Below, one piece after another: positions 11,153 to 22,755 of a DNA stretch of 64,000 bases. Under the pieces are notes generated by a model, which was not told the origin of the DNA, searched no databases, and was given only the letters and a program-made list of their open reading frames with translations. A program made the translations under genes and the position numbers. The DNA lies in contig JAPEHQ010000014.1 of assembly GCA_027405735.1 (NCBI GenBank), positions 930,001 through 994,000 on the forward strand, given 5' to 3'. The first letter of the stretch is position 1. The number at the start of each line of letters is the position of its first letter. The stretch is from Mucor racemosus (taxonomy: Eukaryota; Mucoromycota; Mucoromycetes; Mucorales; Mucoraceae).

Positions 11153-12354
11153 TTACTCCGCAGCGGATCTTCTTTTGTTGAAAGGTAAATGCTTTCTGTC
11201 CTTTGTTGTGTTTCTCTTGCGACGCTTTTCCAAGATGCGATCAACACTCTTGGCACCCAATTTATCATATCTATCCATAAGATCAAGTTTACGTTTCTCA
11301 GCTATACAGAGAATAATCAATATACAATTGCAATTATTCGTAAAATTTTACTTACATCTCTTCAAGAAATAAGGTGTTTTGCCTTGTTTGACTAATTCTG
11401 ATTCTTGCTTCTTTCTGTCTCGTAATAGGGCTTGTTTTCTCTTCTTTTCTTGATCTTGTTTATCTGATGATACCATCTTTAATAAAAGACCCTTCATATG
11501 CTCTTGTTTTTCTTCATCTTGTTCCTTTTTGATGCTTTCCTTCAACATGTCTATTTCGGATTTCTTGTAATCATTCAAGAAATTGTATGATTTTTCAAAT
11601 AAATCCTGATTTAATTGACCAGATAACTTGTCAAACCGAGGATCGCGACGTTTCTATAATTATTCATGTTAGATTTTTAGATATGATCCCAAAAAGGTAA
11701 AAAACAAATACTTCTGCTGGTAATTGCACAACATCTCTATGACGACCAACCGCGCGCTTAGATGATATTTCCATAGGTCTAATAATAACAACGTCAATTA
11801 CCATATTAACTACCTCCATTAATAATATAGTACCTATGTTTACTTTCTCTCTTCATATCTTGCTTTGTTAATTTAACTTTATTGGTCTTTTTTAATTTAC
11901 CAGCAGCACCTTTGAGGTCTTTCAAGATTTGATCTTTGGATATTTTTTTTTTATCTTCTTTAACAAATTCTTTTTCCCCCATCTTTCCTTTCAAATCTGC
12001 AAGTTGCTCAAATGAAACATGTGCCAGATCTACATACACATAAAAGAAAGTTTAGTTGCCTAGCAACTATGTAATTTCTGGTTGCTATGGTGAAATTTAC
12101 CTCTTTTAATTTTCTCTAATTGAGCTGCTTTATATTCTTGGTCATCTTCCTCATCTGATTCCTCTTCTTGCCCATCTTCGCTTTGCTCTAATTCTTCGTC
12201 CTAATCGAAAAAAGTAATTAGCAAGACTGCCAATCAAGCAACTGTACATGAAAATTACATCTTCATCTTGGCTATCATTGGCGTAAGTGTAGCTATGCTC
12301 TTCTTCTTGTTCTGACTCGGATTCATCGAGTTGTTGTCTCTTTTTGATGGCCAT
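11153..12354 (-). CDS. RRP36: rRNA-processing protein RRP36 homologue
   Basis: Six exons: 12259-12354, 12101-12200, 11834-12029, 11712-11778, 11356-11653 and 11153-11301. They give 906 nt and 301 aa with all phases consistent. The N-terminus is acidic (DESESEQEEE). The family core follows: PMEISSKRAVGR, then KRRDPRFDKLSG, then a long Lys/Glu-rich helix and a basic tail with EKRRKRN, DRKHLPF and NKRR. RRP36 proteins act in the nucleolus in early cleavage of the 35S pre-rRNA within the 90S pre-ribosome. Length and motif order match the family. The gene is divergent from the Atg44-like gene, sharing about 570 bp of upstream sequence. The start ATG begins MAIKKRQQLDES; nothing upstream is in frame. 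Confidence 0.88.
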
Positions 12355-12920
12355 ATAGATTAGTATAAGTTGTGTGTTCAAAGATAAAAATTTCGCAACT
12401 GAAAAAGAAAAAGAGAGTCCAAATTTATTATTGCTTTTGTTAAAAAGCCACCCAATGGCAATCCGAGAAATCAATCACTCAATGCATTACTCAATTGCAA
12501 TTAACTGCGATTTCTCGGTGATCTATAGCTAAATCATCAAGTAAATACAACTGATCAATGATGAATTAGAGTCTATCATAGTTGCCCTGAACGATCTTGA
12601 TTGTAAATATATATTGGCAACTGTAAAACGAAAATATTGCGATACAAATTTTCGTTGTACATTCTCTTAGATTTTATATTAAGAAGCAGTTAATTACATA
12701 GATATTATGTGAGCATAATAATTTCAATTCCTCAAAAAATTACAAAAAGAAAAACCATACGCCTTGCAATTGTCAAAAGACAAGAAAGAAGTTATCATCC
12801 ATAATGATTACAGTCACATGGTACGACAAAATAATAATATATAAACTTGGTATCCCCGCTTTACCCCCACATGCAAATACTCATATTACTACTTTTTCAT
12901 TATTCTTTATAATAAATCAA
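12355..12920. promoter_or_regulatory. Shared upstream region of RRP36 and the Atg44-like gene
   Basis: A 566-bp AT-rich spacer between two divergently transcribed genes, so it presumably carries both promoters. I could not assign individual factor sites. Confidence 0.4.
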
Positions 12921-13194
12921 ATGTTTGGTCGCATTGCTCACTTTACAGCTGACGCTGTCTTAATTTCCGCCGTTCTTGCAGGCATTAGACGCAACTCAGG
13001 ATTAGAGTAAGTTGCGAAATGTGAGAGATTACGAACACGTTTTTAAATACAATCAAATTAGGCCTGCAACAGGAAAGATTGAGAATGAAGAAATTCGCAA
13101 ATATTTTAACAAGTATCTTGATATTGGTGAATGGGTTATTGATTCCAGTGTTGTGTTTATGAGCAACTCTTCTTATTTTGAACGTAAAAAATAA
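12921..13194 (+). CDS. Mitofissin-like microprotein (Atg44 / DUF1748 family)
   Basis: Two exons, 12921-13006 and 13062-13194, joined at GTAAGT..TTAG, encode 72 aa. The sequence shows MFGRIAHFTADAVLISAVLA, then GIRRNSGLEPATGKIENEEI, YLDIGEWVIDSSV and the terminal FERKK. This matches the small fungal DUF1748 family, now called mitofissin (Atg44). Those proteins sit in the mitochondrial intermembrane space and promote membrane fission during mitophagy. Both length and the closing (W/Y)FERK motif fit. An in-frame ATG at 12804 would add 39 residues unlike the family, so the ATG at 12921 is preferred. Function is inferred from family membership. Confidence 0.8.
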
Positions 13195-13508
13195 TATGTC
13201 GTAGTCGCAAACATTTCCGAAACAGCGAACACTTTCGTAGAATAATAATAATAAAACACCATTTTGTAATACATTGTAGAAGGTATGAATAATTTTCAAG
13301 TTGATATAAGCATTATTTTCTATCTGTATTTATGATAAAATGACTTTGATGGTTGAAGAAATAGCATAAAGCGATTGCTGGGCATAAGCCATATAAATTG
13401 CATAACGTTCTCAATCAATACAGATTCTGTTGAATTTTCTTGTTCGCGAGATAAACTTTTTCCGTTGTCTATAGAAAATTTGACCGTCATCTACATAAAT
13501 AATGGGTA

Positions 13509-13775
13509 TCAATACGTAATAATTAGTTGTAGGATATTCATTATGATTATTATTATAAAAGCTTTGAAAATGTGTATTAGCATGCAAAAAGGGCCTTTGC
13601 AAACCACCCAATCATCCGCCGGAACATGATCCCCGGAAATCATAAAAAATGCCGGACCACCCGAGCCTGAGTAGTGTTTTGAATAACCGCCCGATTTGCC
13701 CTTTTTTTTTCTCATTTGACATGATATGCGAAGAACCTTCACAGCTTTTTGAACCATTTTTGAAGTATAAAACAA
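13509..13775 (-). CDS. Possible small ORF, unrecognised
   Basis: An 88-codon ORF with a GC-richer middle reading SGGYSKHYSGSGG, then MISGDHVPADDWVVCKG. An internal ATG at 13715 is an alternative start. The composition differs from the surrounding AT-rich spacer, which is the only argument for coding. The C-terminus runs into Ile-rich sequence encoded by a TA-rich tract. I do not recognise a family and no splice model improves it. Confidence 0.25.
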   Translation of the reverse strand: MFYTSKMVQKAVKVLRISCQMRKKKGKSGGYSKHYSGSGGPAFFMISGDHVPADDWVVCKGPFCMLIHIFKAFIIIIIMNILQLIITY

Positions 13776-13806
13776 GCGTAAAATAATAGTATAAAATGTG
13801 TATCAT

Positions 13807-15153
13807 ATAATATTAATTTATAAGTTAAGAAAAGTTGCTTTTCAATGGCTATTCTAAAGTATATAAGACTTAAATCCCGTTTTCTACTTTTTTACGAGAT
13901 CCAATGTTTGGAAATATGAGGTTTAATCAAATCAACAGCTGGAATCAATTCGTAAACTTCGGATATATGATAATCGTAAAAAAATTCTATCATGTACCTT
14001 GATTTTACAGACCTTGCGAAAATTATCACCGTAGGAACTTTTACATTTACAAAACGGTAAATGCTGTACGTGTGAACTCTTGTTGTCCCTGTTGTTTATT
14101 CTTTATTTTGAGCATCAGCAGTTCAGGTTTACGATCATCAGTTTTTGTAAAACTGATTGTACTGTTATATATATGGAAATGTCAGACACCTATGTTCGAA
14201 ATTTAGGATGAAGATGTATAATATACAAGAAAGTAGAAAGTTGAATAATGTGCAGATACAAGATGTAATACGATGGGTTGAAACATATCCATTTGTTTGG
14301 TTGTTGCATATCCATATTTCATTGTATCTGGGTAAATAATGCACAAAACTGTAAAAAGCTGTACGTAATTTCCAACCAAAGAAAAACGGTATATTTCATA
14401 TGATTTTAGCATATTTTTCATATTTTTCATACAGTACTTATTACGTTTAAAATAAATCTGTATATATGTAGATATTTTTTTTTTGAGGATTTATTATATA
14501 AAAGTAATAGTTTTTTTTATACGTGCATGTTGTCAATATCATAATGACGGAGATAAATGACAAAAAAAAAAAAAATGCGAGGAATGAAACGAATTTCGCT
14601 CATGACATCAATAATCTACATGATTTCATATACAACGATAACGCTATAGTATGAACGTATCTAATTTTTAGTTATATGCTAGTTTATTTAGTTCGAAAAA
14701 TAATGTATGTCTCAACTACACTCATTATACAAGTTTTTCAAGGATTTTCCTCATTTGTAAATAGCCGTGTGTATTGCCATTAATTTATCACCAATAGAAG
14801 GAAGGGTACTGCAAATAAACATGACAAATCAAGAAATTTTATGATTGACGACCTCATGTGTCTACACATACAAGAAATTGCATATTTAATTTATATAATT
14901 TAAGAGCGGAGAAAATGATTTTATTGTGAATGATTGATATAAAAATGATAGATGGGTTATAGATAGTAATATAAAACGAACGATTAAATGCAGAGACCTA
15001 GGCTGTGTAGCAGCAAAAGGTAATTATGTATAAAAATATCATTTTATCCACTCTTTTTTTCTTTCTTTTTTTTTTTTTTTTGTTGTTGCTGTATGTATAG
15101 TGTAACAAAGAGAGAAATCCAAAAAAGTAATGATCGTGAGAAAAAAAATGCGG
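13807..15153. other. AT-rich intergenic region
   Basis: About 1.3 kb with no convincing coding region, tRNA or dispersed repeat. It contains T-rich homopolymers near 14477 and 15061-15080. Short ORFs at 14157-14339 look random. Confidence 0.5.
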
Positions 15154-15468
15154 TTAATTTGGCAAAGATGAGGTTGAAGAGGAAGAGGAAGGAATTGGAT
15201 CCCAAAAAGTAGCTTGCGCTGATTCTTCTTCAAAGGACCAAGCAGAAAATTCATTATCTTCAATATACATATCATCGAAGTTAGGTGTGGGAATTACAAT
15301 ATGTGGAGGTTTTGATTCACGTTGCAATGGAGCAGTTGGCCGTGTAGGAACCAATTGAATATGAATTGCTCTTCCTGCCCCTTTTTGATAATATTGTGAT
15401 TCATAAAGAATAACGGGTTCTGAACTAGGTTCAAGTGTTGATCCAGAGAATCTTGGAAGAGCAAGCAT
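15154..15468 (-). CDS. Small unknown protein, 104 aa, Ser-rich tail
   Basis: Single-exon ORF starting MLALPRFSGSTLEPSSEPV and ending in a poly-Ser stretch. The middle has AIHIQLVPTRP and an acidic/aromatic segment, FDDMYIEDNEFSAWSFEEE. A TATA-like box (15521-15528) lies 53 bp upstream of the ATG, which supports a real gene. Codons upstream of this ATG in the same frame encode poly-Phe and look like 5' UTR. No domain, signal peptide or membrane segment is seen. The acidic aromatic segment could be an interaction or activation motif, but that is speculation. Confidence 0.55.
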   Translation of the reverse strand: MLALPRFSGSTLEPSSEPVILYESQYYQKGAGRAIHIQLVPTRPTAPLQRESKPPHIVIPTPNFDDMYIEDNEFSAWSFEEESAQATFWDPIPSSSSSTSSLPN

Positions 15469-15520
15469 GGTTATTGAATTGAAGAAGAAAAAGAAGAACA
15501 AAAGAGAAAAACTAATGCGA

Positions 15521-15528
15521 TATTTATA
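15521..15528 (-). promoter_or_regulatory. TATA-like box of the 104-aa protein gene
   Basis: Minus-strand TATAAATA, 53-60 bp upstream of the ATG at 15468. Confidence 0.5.
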
Positions 15529-15649
15529 TGAAAGGATGGGAGAGGAGGGGCCATTTGTTTGCGCACCCTCCCCTTTTTATTCCAATAACATACCATTTTT
15601 TTTTAGATCAAGCTACGGGAAATGCTGTATTGCTATCATAATTTTTTAT

Positions 15650-16819
15650 TTACAAATCTCTTATATGTTCTACTTGAGAACATTCAGATATATGGTCTCC
15701 TCTATATTTTATAATATAACTTCCATCTGGTTGTTCTACAACAGTTTTATTGACAGGACATCCCTATAATAAACACATATAAAAAATAAGCATGAATTTC
15801 ATGTGTCAACAAGTCGGAAAGAACGCCATTGGTATCCGATTTTGGCCGATTCTTTTTGTGCTTATGCTTACCTTGCAGCTATTAGCACACTTGTAATAGA
15901 CACTTTTACAACCAGTCTTTTTTTGTACAGTATTACCATTATTTTTCCAGAAATGACGATCATCATAAGGGAATTCAGTTGTTTCAACTATTTTTGTGAT
16001 TGCTTGCATCGATCTTCTTCTACGAGAGATTTTTGTAACATTTTCCTGAGGTCTATTGCTATTACTACTACTACTACTAATAATAATAAAAGGGGTCATG
16101 TGGGATTAGGCATTGATAGTATGTCTATCTAATCTATATTACCTATTATTGCTAAATGACAATGTTGCGGCAGGAGGAAATAGATTTGTATTTGCCGGAG
16201 CTGACGTAGATAATGTTTGTGTGTTTGTATTGTTTATGGAAAGTTGATTCATAGACAGTAGAGCTGAAGCAGATGAGTTTCTTCGGGATGGTGGTGACAT
16301 AACAATGGGTCTAGGTATAGCATACGGAGCAATTCTTCGGTGTATAGAATCCCCCGCATTATTATTATTGCTACTACTACTTGTGCTACTATTACTACTA
16401 CTTGAAGACCGTCTACGTCGTTGCTGTAATATAAAAGCTTCTTGTTGATGATTCCGATTGGATTTATAATTATCTTGCTGGTTTTTGAAATATAGATCAA
16501 GTTCTTTAGCTTTCAATTTAGCTTCTTCTGTTCTACGTTTATCCTCTTCTACTTTACTTGCTAATATGAGTTTTAATAACTCTGGATTTGCATGATATTT
16601 AGATACAACAGATTGAAGATCAGTGGCTGTTGATGAAGTTGATGGTGATGCTGATTCCCTATTATAACTATAACGTGATGTTGTTGTTGCTGGTGGTGAT
16701 GATGAATATCTTAATAATCCTGCGTCATCTGAAGGACAAGCATTTAAATAATTCCTATTATTGCTGTTGTTGCTGTTATGAGAATAAGATTTTGATGATG
16801 TTAACGTTTGAATATTCAT
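15650..16819 (-). CDS. WRKY/GCM1-like C2HC zinc-finger protein (putative transcription factor)
   Basis: Three exons, 16143-16819, 15872-16076 and 15650-15763, join to 331 aa. Residues 1-260 are low-complexity (Asn, Ser, poly-Arg) with a charged helix around 80-115 (VEEDKRRTEEAKLKAKELD). The C-terminal domain begins FPYDDRHFWKNNGN (261-274) and continues YYKCANSCKGCPVNKTV and YIIKYRGDHISEC. Likely zinc ligands are C289, C296, H318 and C322 (C-X6-C-X21-H-X3-C). DD..W.K...G, YYKC, GCPV.K.V and the closing Y.G.H order is that of the WRKY-GCM1 superfamily, with WKNNGN in place of WRKYGQK. A DNA-binding role in the nucleus is inferred. An upstream in-frame ATG at 16960 lies beyond the TATA box (16880-16888) and is rejected as the start. 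Confidence 0.72.
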
Positions 16820-16879
16820 ATTCGTATTTTCATGTACAAAAGAAGGAAGAAAGAGAGAAAATAGAACAGGATGTGTGGA

Positions 16880-16888
16880 TTTTATATA
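16880..16888 (-). promoter_or_regulatory. TATA box of the WRKY/GCM1-like gene
   Basis: Minus-strand TATATAAAA about 60 bp upstream of the ATG at 16819; it also decides against a start at 16960. Confidence 0.5.
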
Positions 16889-16960
16889 TGATATTCCCTT
16901 TTCACAAAGAATGCCCATCGGAGAACACAACAAGACACAATCTGGGAGAGTGTCAAACAT

Positions 16961-18850
16961 TTCCCAGGGCCAGAATTGACTGGTACCCAGTTAAAAAAAC
17001 TTTCTAATTTTCTATTTTACAAGCAAATTATAGTTTTAATTATTACTAAATGTATACCTGTGCGGTATAATTCTTTGAGTTACTAAACAAATACGGTCAT
17101 TCAAAGCAAATACCGTTTACCCCACATTTTCATGAAAAATACTTTTGTATTCCCAAGAGATAATATGATCTTTGAGAAAGAATAAATAAAAAATATCGAT
17201 ACTAGATCATACTGATTATCCAAAAGAGAAAAAAAAAAAGCTTATTTGCATTTGGAAAGTATTATCCTTTGTTTTACGCAGAGTATGGAGGGTTATACAA
17301 GTTTGCAATGAAAAAACGGTTCTAAGATTATCCCACCAATACTTTAATATTCAGTATTTTGCAATTCTGCTTGTGCACAGGCAGGGAATCTACCCTTGTT
17401 TAATACCTTAAAAAAAAAAGATAGGGTTTTTTTTTGTTTTATTCAGGAAAACTTAGTACACCAAAGAAAGCGTTGGAAAATCAAGCGATTGGCAGAGAAT
17501 CACCCGATTATTAATGTACATAAACAACTTTATATATCCATATAGAACTTTATTTACTATGATATGAATACATTGCAAGTTGGTTTAATCAAGAATAAAT
17601 CATGAGACTATTTCACATGCAATTGTAGCAATGCAGTGACCTTAAATCTTGTAAAGATCTTTCATTTTTACGGCGAATTTACATCTATAAAAACTTACCG
17701 ACATGTCATCATATAATATATATTTAGTCAATCGTCCTTGATTTCAAGTGGAGCTTTTATTCTATTGGTTTTATACCCTTCGTGTATATCAATTATTTGC
17801 TCCTTGAACATTAAACATCATAGTTATTTGATTTTCATTGTGATACAAGAAATTATACTTTTTATATATATATAATATGATTTCATGTTTGTTTACTTTG
17901 CATACTATATAAATTATATCTTATATAAATCATCAAGGACGGAAATAAGGAAGAAAATCTTGGAAATTAAAGGGAAACCGGGAAATCATGGTATAGAGTT
18001 TCGATTAGGCTTATTGTAGATCTTTTTTTTTTTTCTGCTTGAAAGGTCCAAGAGTTTATATTTTGAAATACCGCGTTCATTGCAATACACATGCAAAACG
18101 TGCATTATAAATCTATTTAGAATGTTGGATAGCTATTAAATAAGGAAAACTGCTAAATTTTATACGCTATCTTGTTTTTTACATGAATAGGAAAAAAATT
18201 CTACGTTTTCCTTAAATTTCCCGGCTACAAAAATACTCCTTCAAATCCCCTTTCTTTCTCGGCTTTTTTGGTGCACCAACTTTCAATAGCATAATGTAAT
18301 CACGAAACATAACCATTTAATATATAAAAACAACAAAAACTTGACTCTTTTGGTTGGTATTTTAGTAGCACATGTTTAGATAATAGATTTAATTAATATG
18401 ATTAGTCTCAGCAATTATATTCCGCGATTTATACTATATATTTAAAATGCAATTGTTGATTCTGTCTTGATTATGTAATTCATTTACGTTGTTGTGCAAA
18501 AAGGCTATTGTTAGGTTTCATGTAACATATGGTTTGGTAGTTACATCGGGAGAGCATAGCCTCCCAATTATAAAACTACAAGTAAATAGTATCGCTGATA
18601 TACCTAATCTGTATTAATAAAGATAATCCTGTGATTTCTATATCTCTAATCATGCTCCTACAAGAGATCACTTATTTCTTTTTTGTGCTATTAATAAAAC
18701 TTTTTTCAACCGGCCAGAAGGATTTTGATCGAACTTTTTGATAGCGCGTCAATCAAAAATAAACATCCCTTATCAACAGACTTCGTGGAACTGTACACTG
18801 AAGTTGATTCGCAGTAAATTATCCGCTATCAAGAGAAAAATAATTACTTG
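16961..18850. other. AT-rich intergenic region
   Basis: Almost 1.9 kb without a conserved ORF, recognisable repeat or RNA gene. It separates the 9.3-16.8 kb gene island from the second transposon field. T-rich homopolymer near 18022. Confidence 0.5.
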
Positions 18851-18989
18851 TCTTAATACTAGTTGTAAGCATGTATCTATGTATATATTCGTCATATTAT
18901 TTACCTAACACAACACTACCAAGTAAAGAATCAAAGGATGGTCTAGATTTCGCAACTAACAATCCCAAATTTGGCCGTGCACAAGAAAA

Positions 18990-20440
18990 CCGGGAGCTTG
19001 TCCCCTTTTCTATAACTACGCCAATATTAAACACTTTTAGGACATACCTTGAGCAATATAAAACATATGTGAATTGATCGTATCATGTTACATGTTCCTG
19101 AATTTATTTTATATCTCGAAAAGGACTCAAGACAGATAAATTTCACTGCGTTTTTCTTAAAAACTGGGTCCAACTTTGCATTCCAGTTCAACTTTTTGTT
19201 TTCACTAAATAATACCAAGAAAAAATTATATGCCAATGTACCTGAGATGTTCAATTTTAAGATAAAAACAAGTATTCAAAAATATCCCATTTTTTGCAGT
19301 TGGTATTAATTTTCCAGTACTAAGGTTTCAGATTTTTTACGCGTATTTCACTGCTAAAGGATTGAAAACTTTGAGGCTTCATATCTCCAGAAAAAATTAA
19401 GTTATACTAACACTTTTTAATAATAAAACTTACTTGTTTTAAAGTGCTCTATAACATATTTTAATATAAAAAAATTCTGAGTACTTTTATTTTTTTCATT
19501 TTTTTTTTGACATTTCTATAGTAGGTTTCAAAATATTGGTTAAATTGAGCAACATTTTTTTTTGCATTCATGTCATCCAGCTCGTTGAGTTCTCTCAGAT
19601 CCAATTTAGAGTTTTTCAAAATATTGATTTTTCGTGGAGATATTCTCAAAAATGTGTACAAAACGGTACTTCCATTTCTGGCGTCCATTTTCCCCTTGTA
19701 TACCCTCATCCCAAATTCTGAAACTGAAAAAAATTTGGACAAAAATCTTGTTTTCTCTGCGAAAAATGTAGCTAAAACGTTAAATAATAGCTCGATCGAT
19801 AGATAATTTTTTTGCGCATTCATGCCATTTATTATATGTTGAATATGCTTATAAAAAATGTTCTACATCTTCAAAAAACCTCCAAAACTTCAGTTACATT
19901 TTGCGCAAAATTTTATGTGAAACATTTTTTTAAATTTTATATAGATGGATGCAGAATTTAAAACTATACAAAAACTATTTAATACACTAGGTCTATTTAC
20001 TTTGCAGTTCATGAGCATTTAAGCAATTTTGTTTTTTGAATCGTTTTTCGTCCATTTTTTCAGCATAACGATTTTGGGACCCCGTTATGATAGGTTATAA
20101 GCTGTGATAAAAACTATTATTTTAATTATCTCGACGAAAAATCAATATTTTTTGCTAAAACAAAAAATGCAGAGTAGCAATCAATTAGACCTATCTTGTG
20201 AATACAGAAATTAAGTCCAGGATAATGAGTTTTAAGTTTTAAAAAATAATAAACTATTTTTTACAACTGCAGAAAACAAAGAAAACAAATCCCATCCTTG
20301 TGAATATGGATCCAACTAATCTTCAATTATACATGATAATAGATTTAAATATATCCTGCATAAAAGTTAACATTTCTACTTTCACAAATCACTGTGAATT
20401 GTGAAAACCATCAGCAAAACATGATATTTCTGTCCAATAA
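18990..20440 (-). repeat. Dispersed repeat family G, copy 2 (reverse)
   Basis: Reverse copy of the 1.4-kb G repeat and one of the best preserved. It runs directly into the truncated left end of CACTA copy 2 at about 20459. One frame (19085-19309, plus strand) ends NFKIKTSIQKYPIFCSWY; an opposing frame (19461-19823, minus strand) holds FGMRVYKGKMDARNG and ISPRKINILKN. Confidence 0.75.
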
Positions 20441-20567
20441 AACCACCATTAAAAGAAGCTGCACACGAGCACAACGCTAAGCCTATATGTGCAGAATCAT
20501 AAATTCTGTCCATGTGCATGACATTAATCCTAGATGTGCATAATATTATAATTGCCCATAGGCATAT

Positions 20568-20919
20568 TGATGTATCATTCTTAAACCGGATCATGTCAAA
20601 TCCAAAAAAGTAAACAATAACACATCCGGAACCGGAAGTTCCTTAATTAAATATTAACTATACAATGCTCCTAAAAGCATGGTATAGAAGCATGGTATAG
20701 AAGCATGGTACAAAAGCATAATACGCCAGTGCGATATTCCAACGTGATATACCAACATGACACATTACTATTAAATGACATCTAAACTACCTTACCACAC
20801 CATTAATTCCCCAAATCAAATAGTATATAAACCCTATTAATTTCATTCCAATAAACGATATCTCTTTACTTGATTAAATTTCTAATTTTTATTTAACCTA
20901 AACATATTTTGATAAATCA
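20568..20919 (+). mobile_element. Solo LTR family D, copy 2
   Basis: 352 bp, TGATGTATC..GATAAATCA, with a perfect target duplication CATAT at 20563-20567 and 20920-20924. CACTA copy 1 has the uninterrupted target at about 1450-1456 (AAGCATATCATTATTCC), so insertion is proven by an empty site. Confidence 0.92.
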
Positions 20920-21789
20920 CATATCACTATCCCTATTTGCGCATAATAATAAAATCTGACTATGAGCATAATGAGCTGATCGTATGGGCACAAATTGGTT
21001 TTTACATGCGCATCGTGCCATTCTCAAAATTCTATTGCATTTTTTACAGGAATAATGGGATTTAAAATTACATTTGCTTTTCTTTATATAGATTATAGAC
21101 AATAATACAATTCAATACGTTGTTGATATAGAGCAATAGATGCAAGAGCCAATATATTTACGATTATCGTCATTTGTAAATATTTTTATAGCTGTAATAA
21201 TGTTTACAGCAACAATGATTCTTGCTCCAGCATAAACTTAAATAACACTTACTGCTGCTTAAATTTATATGCAAGCCAAATCTAAGGTTATAGATGTTAC
21301 TTTATAAATTATCCTTCGAGTTTATAAATAAAATTGTTACGCCAGGAGATTATATCAATCTCAAAGCTAAAATATGTACTAAATCATTTAATAAAAATAA
21401 AGGAAAACTGTTATAAAATGAAAGAGCACACTAAAACTAAAGAACTTTATTATAAGATCGAACCATCTTCTTTTATATTCACATTCTCTAATTATATGAC
21501 CTGTTTAAATGAGTCTATTTATATATATACATATATCCAATCAAATCTAGGTGACACACACTAGTTCCATATTCCTGCATACACGGAGCTTCATAACATA
21601 ATACACAGCAATGTGGAACTTAACATATCAAACTGTGTCGTAATCTTAACCAAGGAATGCACCCAGATCTGTGGATGCAACAAAAATACAATAAAAAGAG
21701 ACAATAATGTATTAGCTTTTCTAACTGTATCTAAAAACTAAAAGAAGTCTACAGTTTAATAAGATCTAAAAGTATGGGTCTTTTATAGC

Positions 21790-22355
21790 TGTTTAAATAT
21801 ACACAATGAATAACTAGAAAATAAAGTTAAAACTAGATATATTTATTGAGTATATTGTAATATTGTAAATAAAAAAGATAATGAATCCATGTCGAACGAC
21901 ATTAGGATCCAGGGTATTTATATGTTTTGGAAGCGTGGATATAGAGTCTACAATACAGAATGTAGTATGAAAGGATGATTTTATCGTCTTGAGGAACTAG
22001 CTGATTATAACATGACGATATAATAGGTTGGCCAGAGCAAGTTTGGTAGGAGGATACGACCAAGTTAAGTATATAGGATCTTCATGCTTGGTTAACTTTA
22101 GACAGTGAATGTTTATACAAATGGAATAGCTGAATTCCATTCCCAGGCACGAGTTTATGATTGGTTCAACTTCAGGATCTCAGGCTACACCATTTTATCA
22201 TAATAGACTAAATGTAACATAACTAAATGAAATAAAATTGCAATACATCATTATCTCCTCATACTCATCATTCTATGCTAAGAATCATGTCTAAATAACC
22301 CTTTGAGAACTTCTACTAGTAATACATGTACCCAGTCTAGTCTATGTCCTAAACA
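21790..22355 (-). mobile_element. Solo LTR family A, copy 1 (reverse)
   Basis: 566 bp reading TGTTTAGGACATAG at its 5' end (22355 side) and ending TATATTTAAACA at 21790. Perfect 5-bp target duplication ATAGC (21785-21789 and 22356-22360). TATAAATACCC and CAATAAATATA signals place promoter and poly-A site in minus orientation. Nearly identical to the opposed copy at 22756-23324. Confidence 0.92.
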
Positions 22356-22755
22356 ATAGCATCTATTTACTATTCACTACTGAGATTATAACTAGACAAC
22401 CAATAGATCAATAAGATAAGTATTATCTATATTGATTTAGCAAATCTGAGATGTACCGTGTTGAATTATAGCCTTAGCTGATATGTTTCATAATTAGTAT
22501 TTGTCTTGTTCTTATTTAATTTGTTGAGAGCAGGTTCGTGGTTTGTGCCCTGAGATCAATGCTTATATTAATAGCGCCGCCTATTAATATGCCGTCCTAA
22601 AATGAGCTATATGTGCTATTAGGCCACATGGAAAAACAGAATATCCGTAGTTGATACTTCCTTCCAAAGTATCGGCTATACTGTACCACCATGGATTCGT
22701 GCAAGCCACTATTATAGTACTTGTTTATCAAATTAGAATGTAGATTTGTAGAAGG
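22356..22755. other. Unassigned 400-bp spacer between opposed A LTRs
   Basis: Not similar to CACTA copies 1 or 3 and without a conserved ORF. With the segment 21311-21784 it may be one older element into which the left A LTR inserted. Confidence 0.4.

Noticed and set aside
12151..12474. 107-aa minus ORF at the start of RRP36
   Set aside because: It runs through the ATG and intron 1; only MAIKKRQQLDES onward (exon 1) belongs to the gene.
12804..12920. In-frame N-terminal extension of the Atg44-like protein
   Set aside because: The extra 39 residues do not resemble the family, and known members start at the MFGR-like position.
16820..16960. In-frame upstream start for the WRKY/GCM1-like gene
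   Set aside because: The TATA box at 16880-16888 lies inside this stretch, so an ATG at 16960 would be upstream of the promoter.
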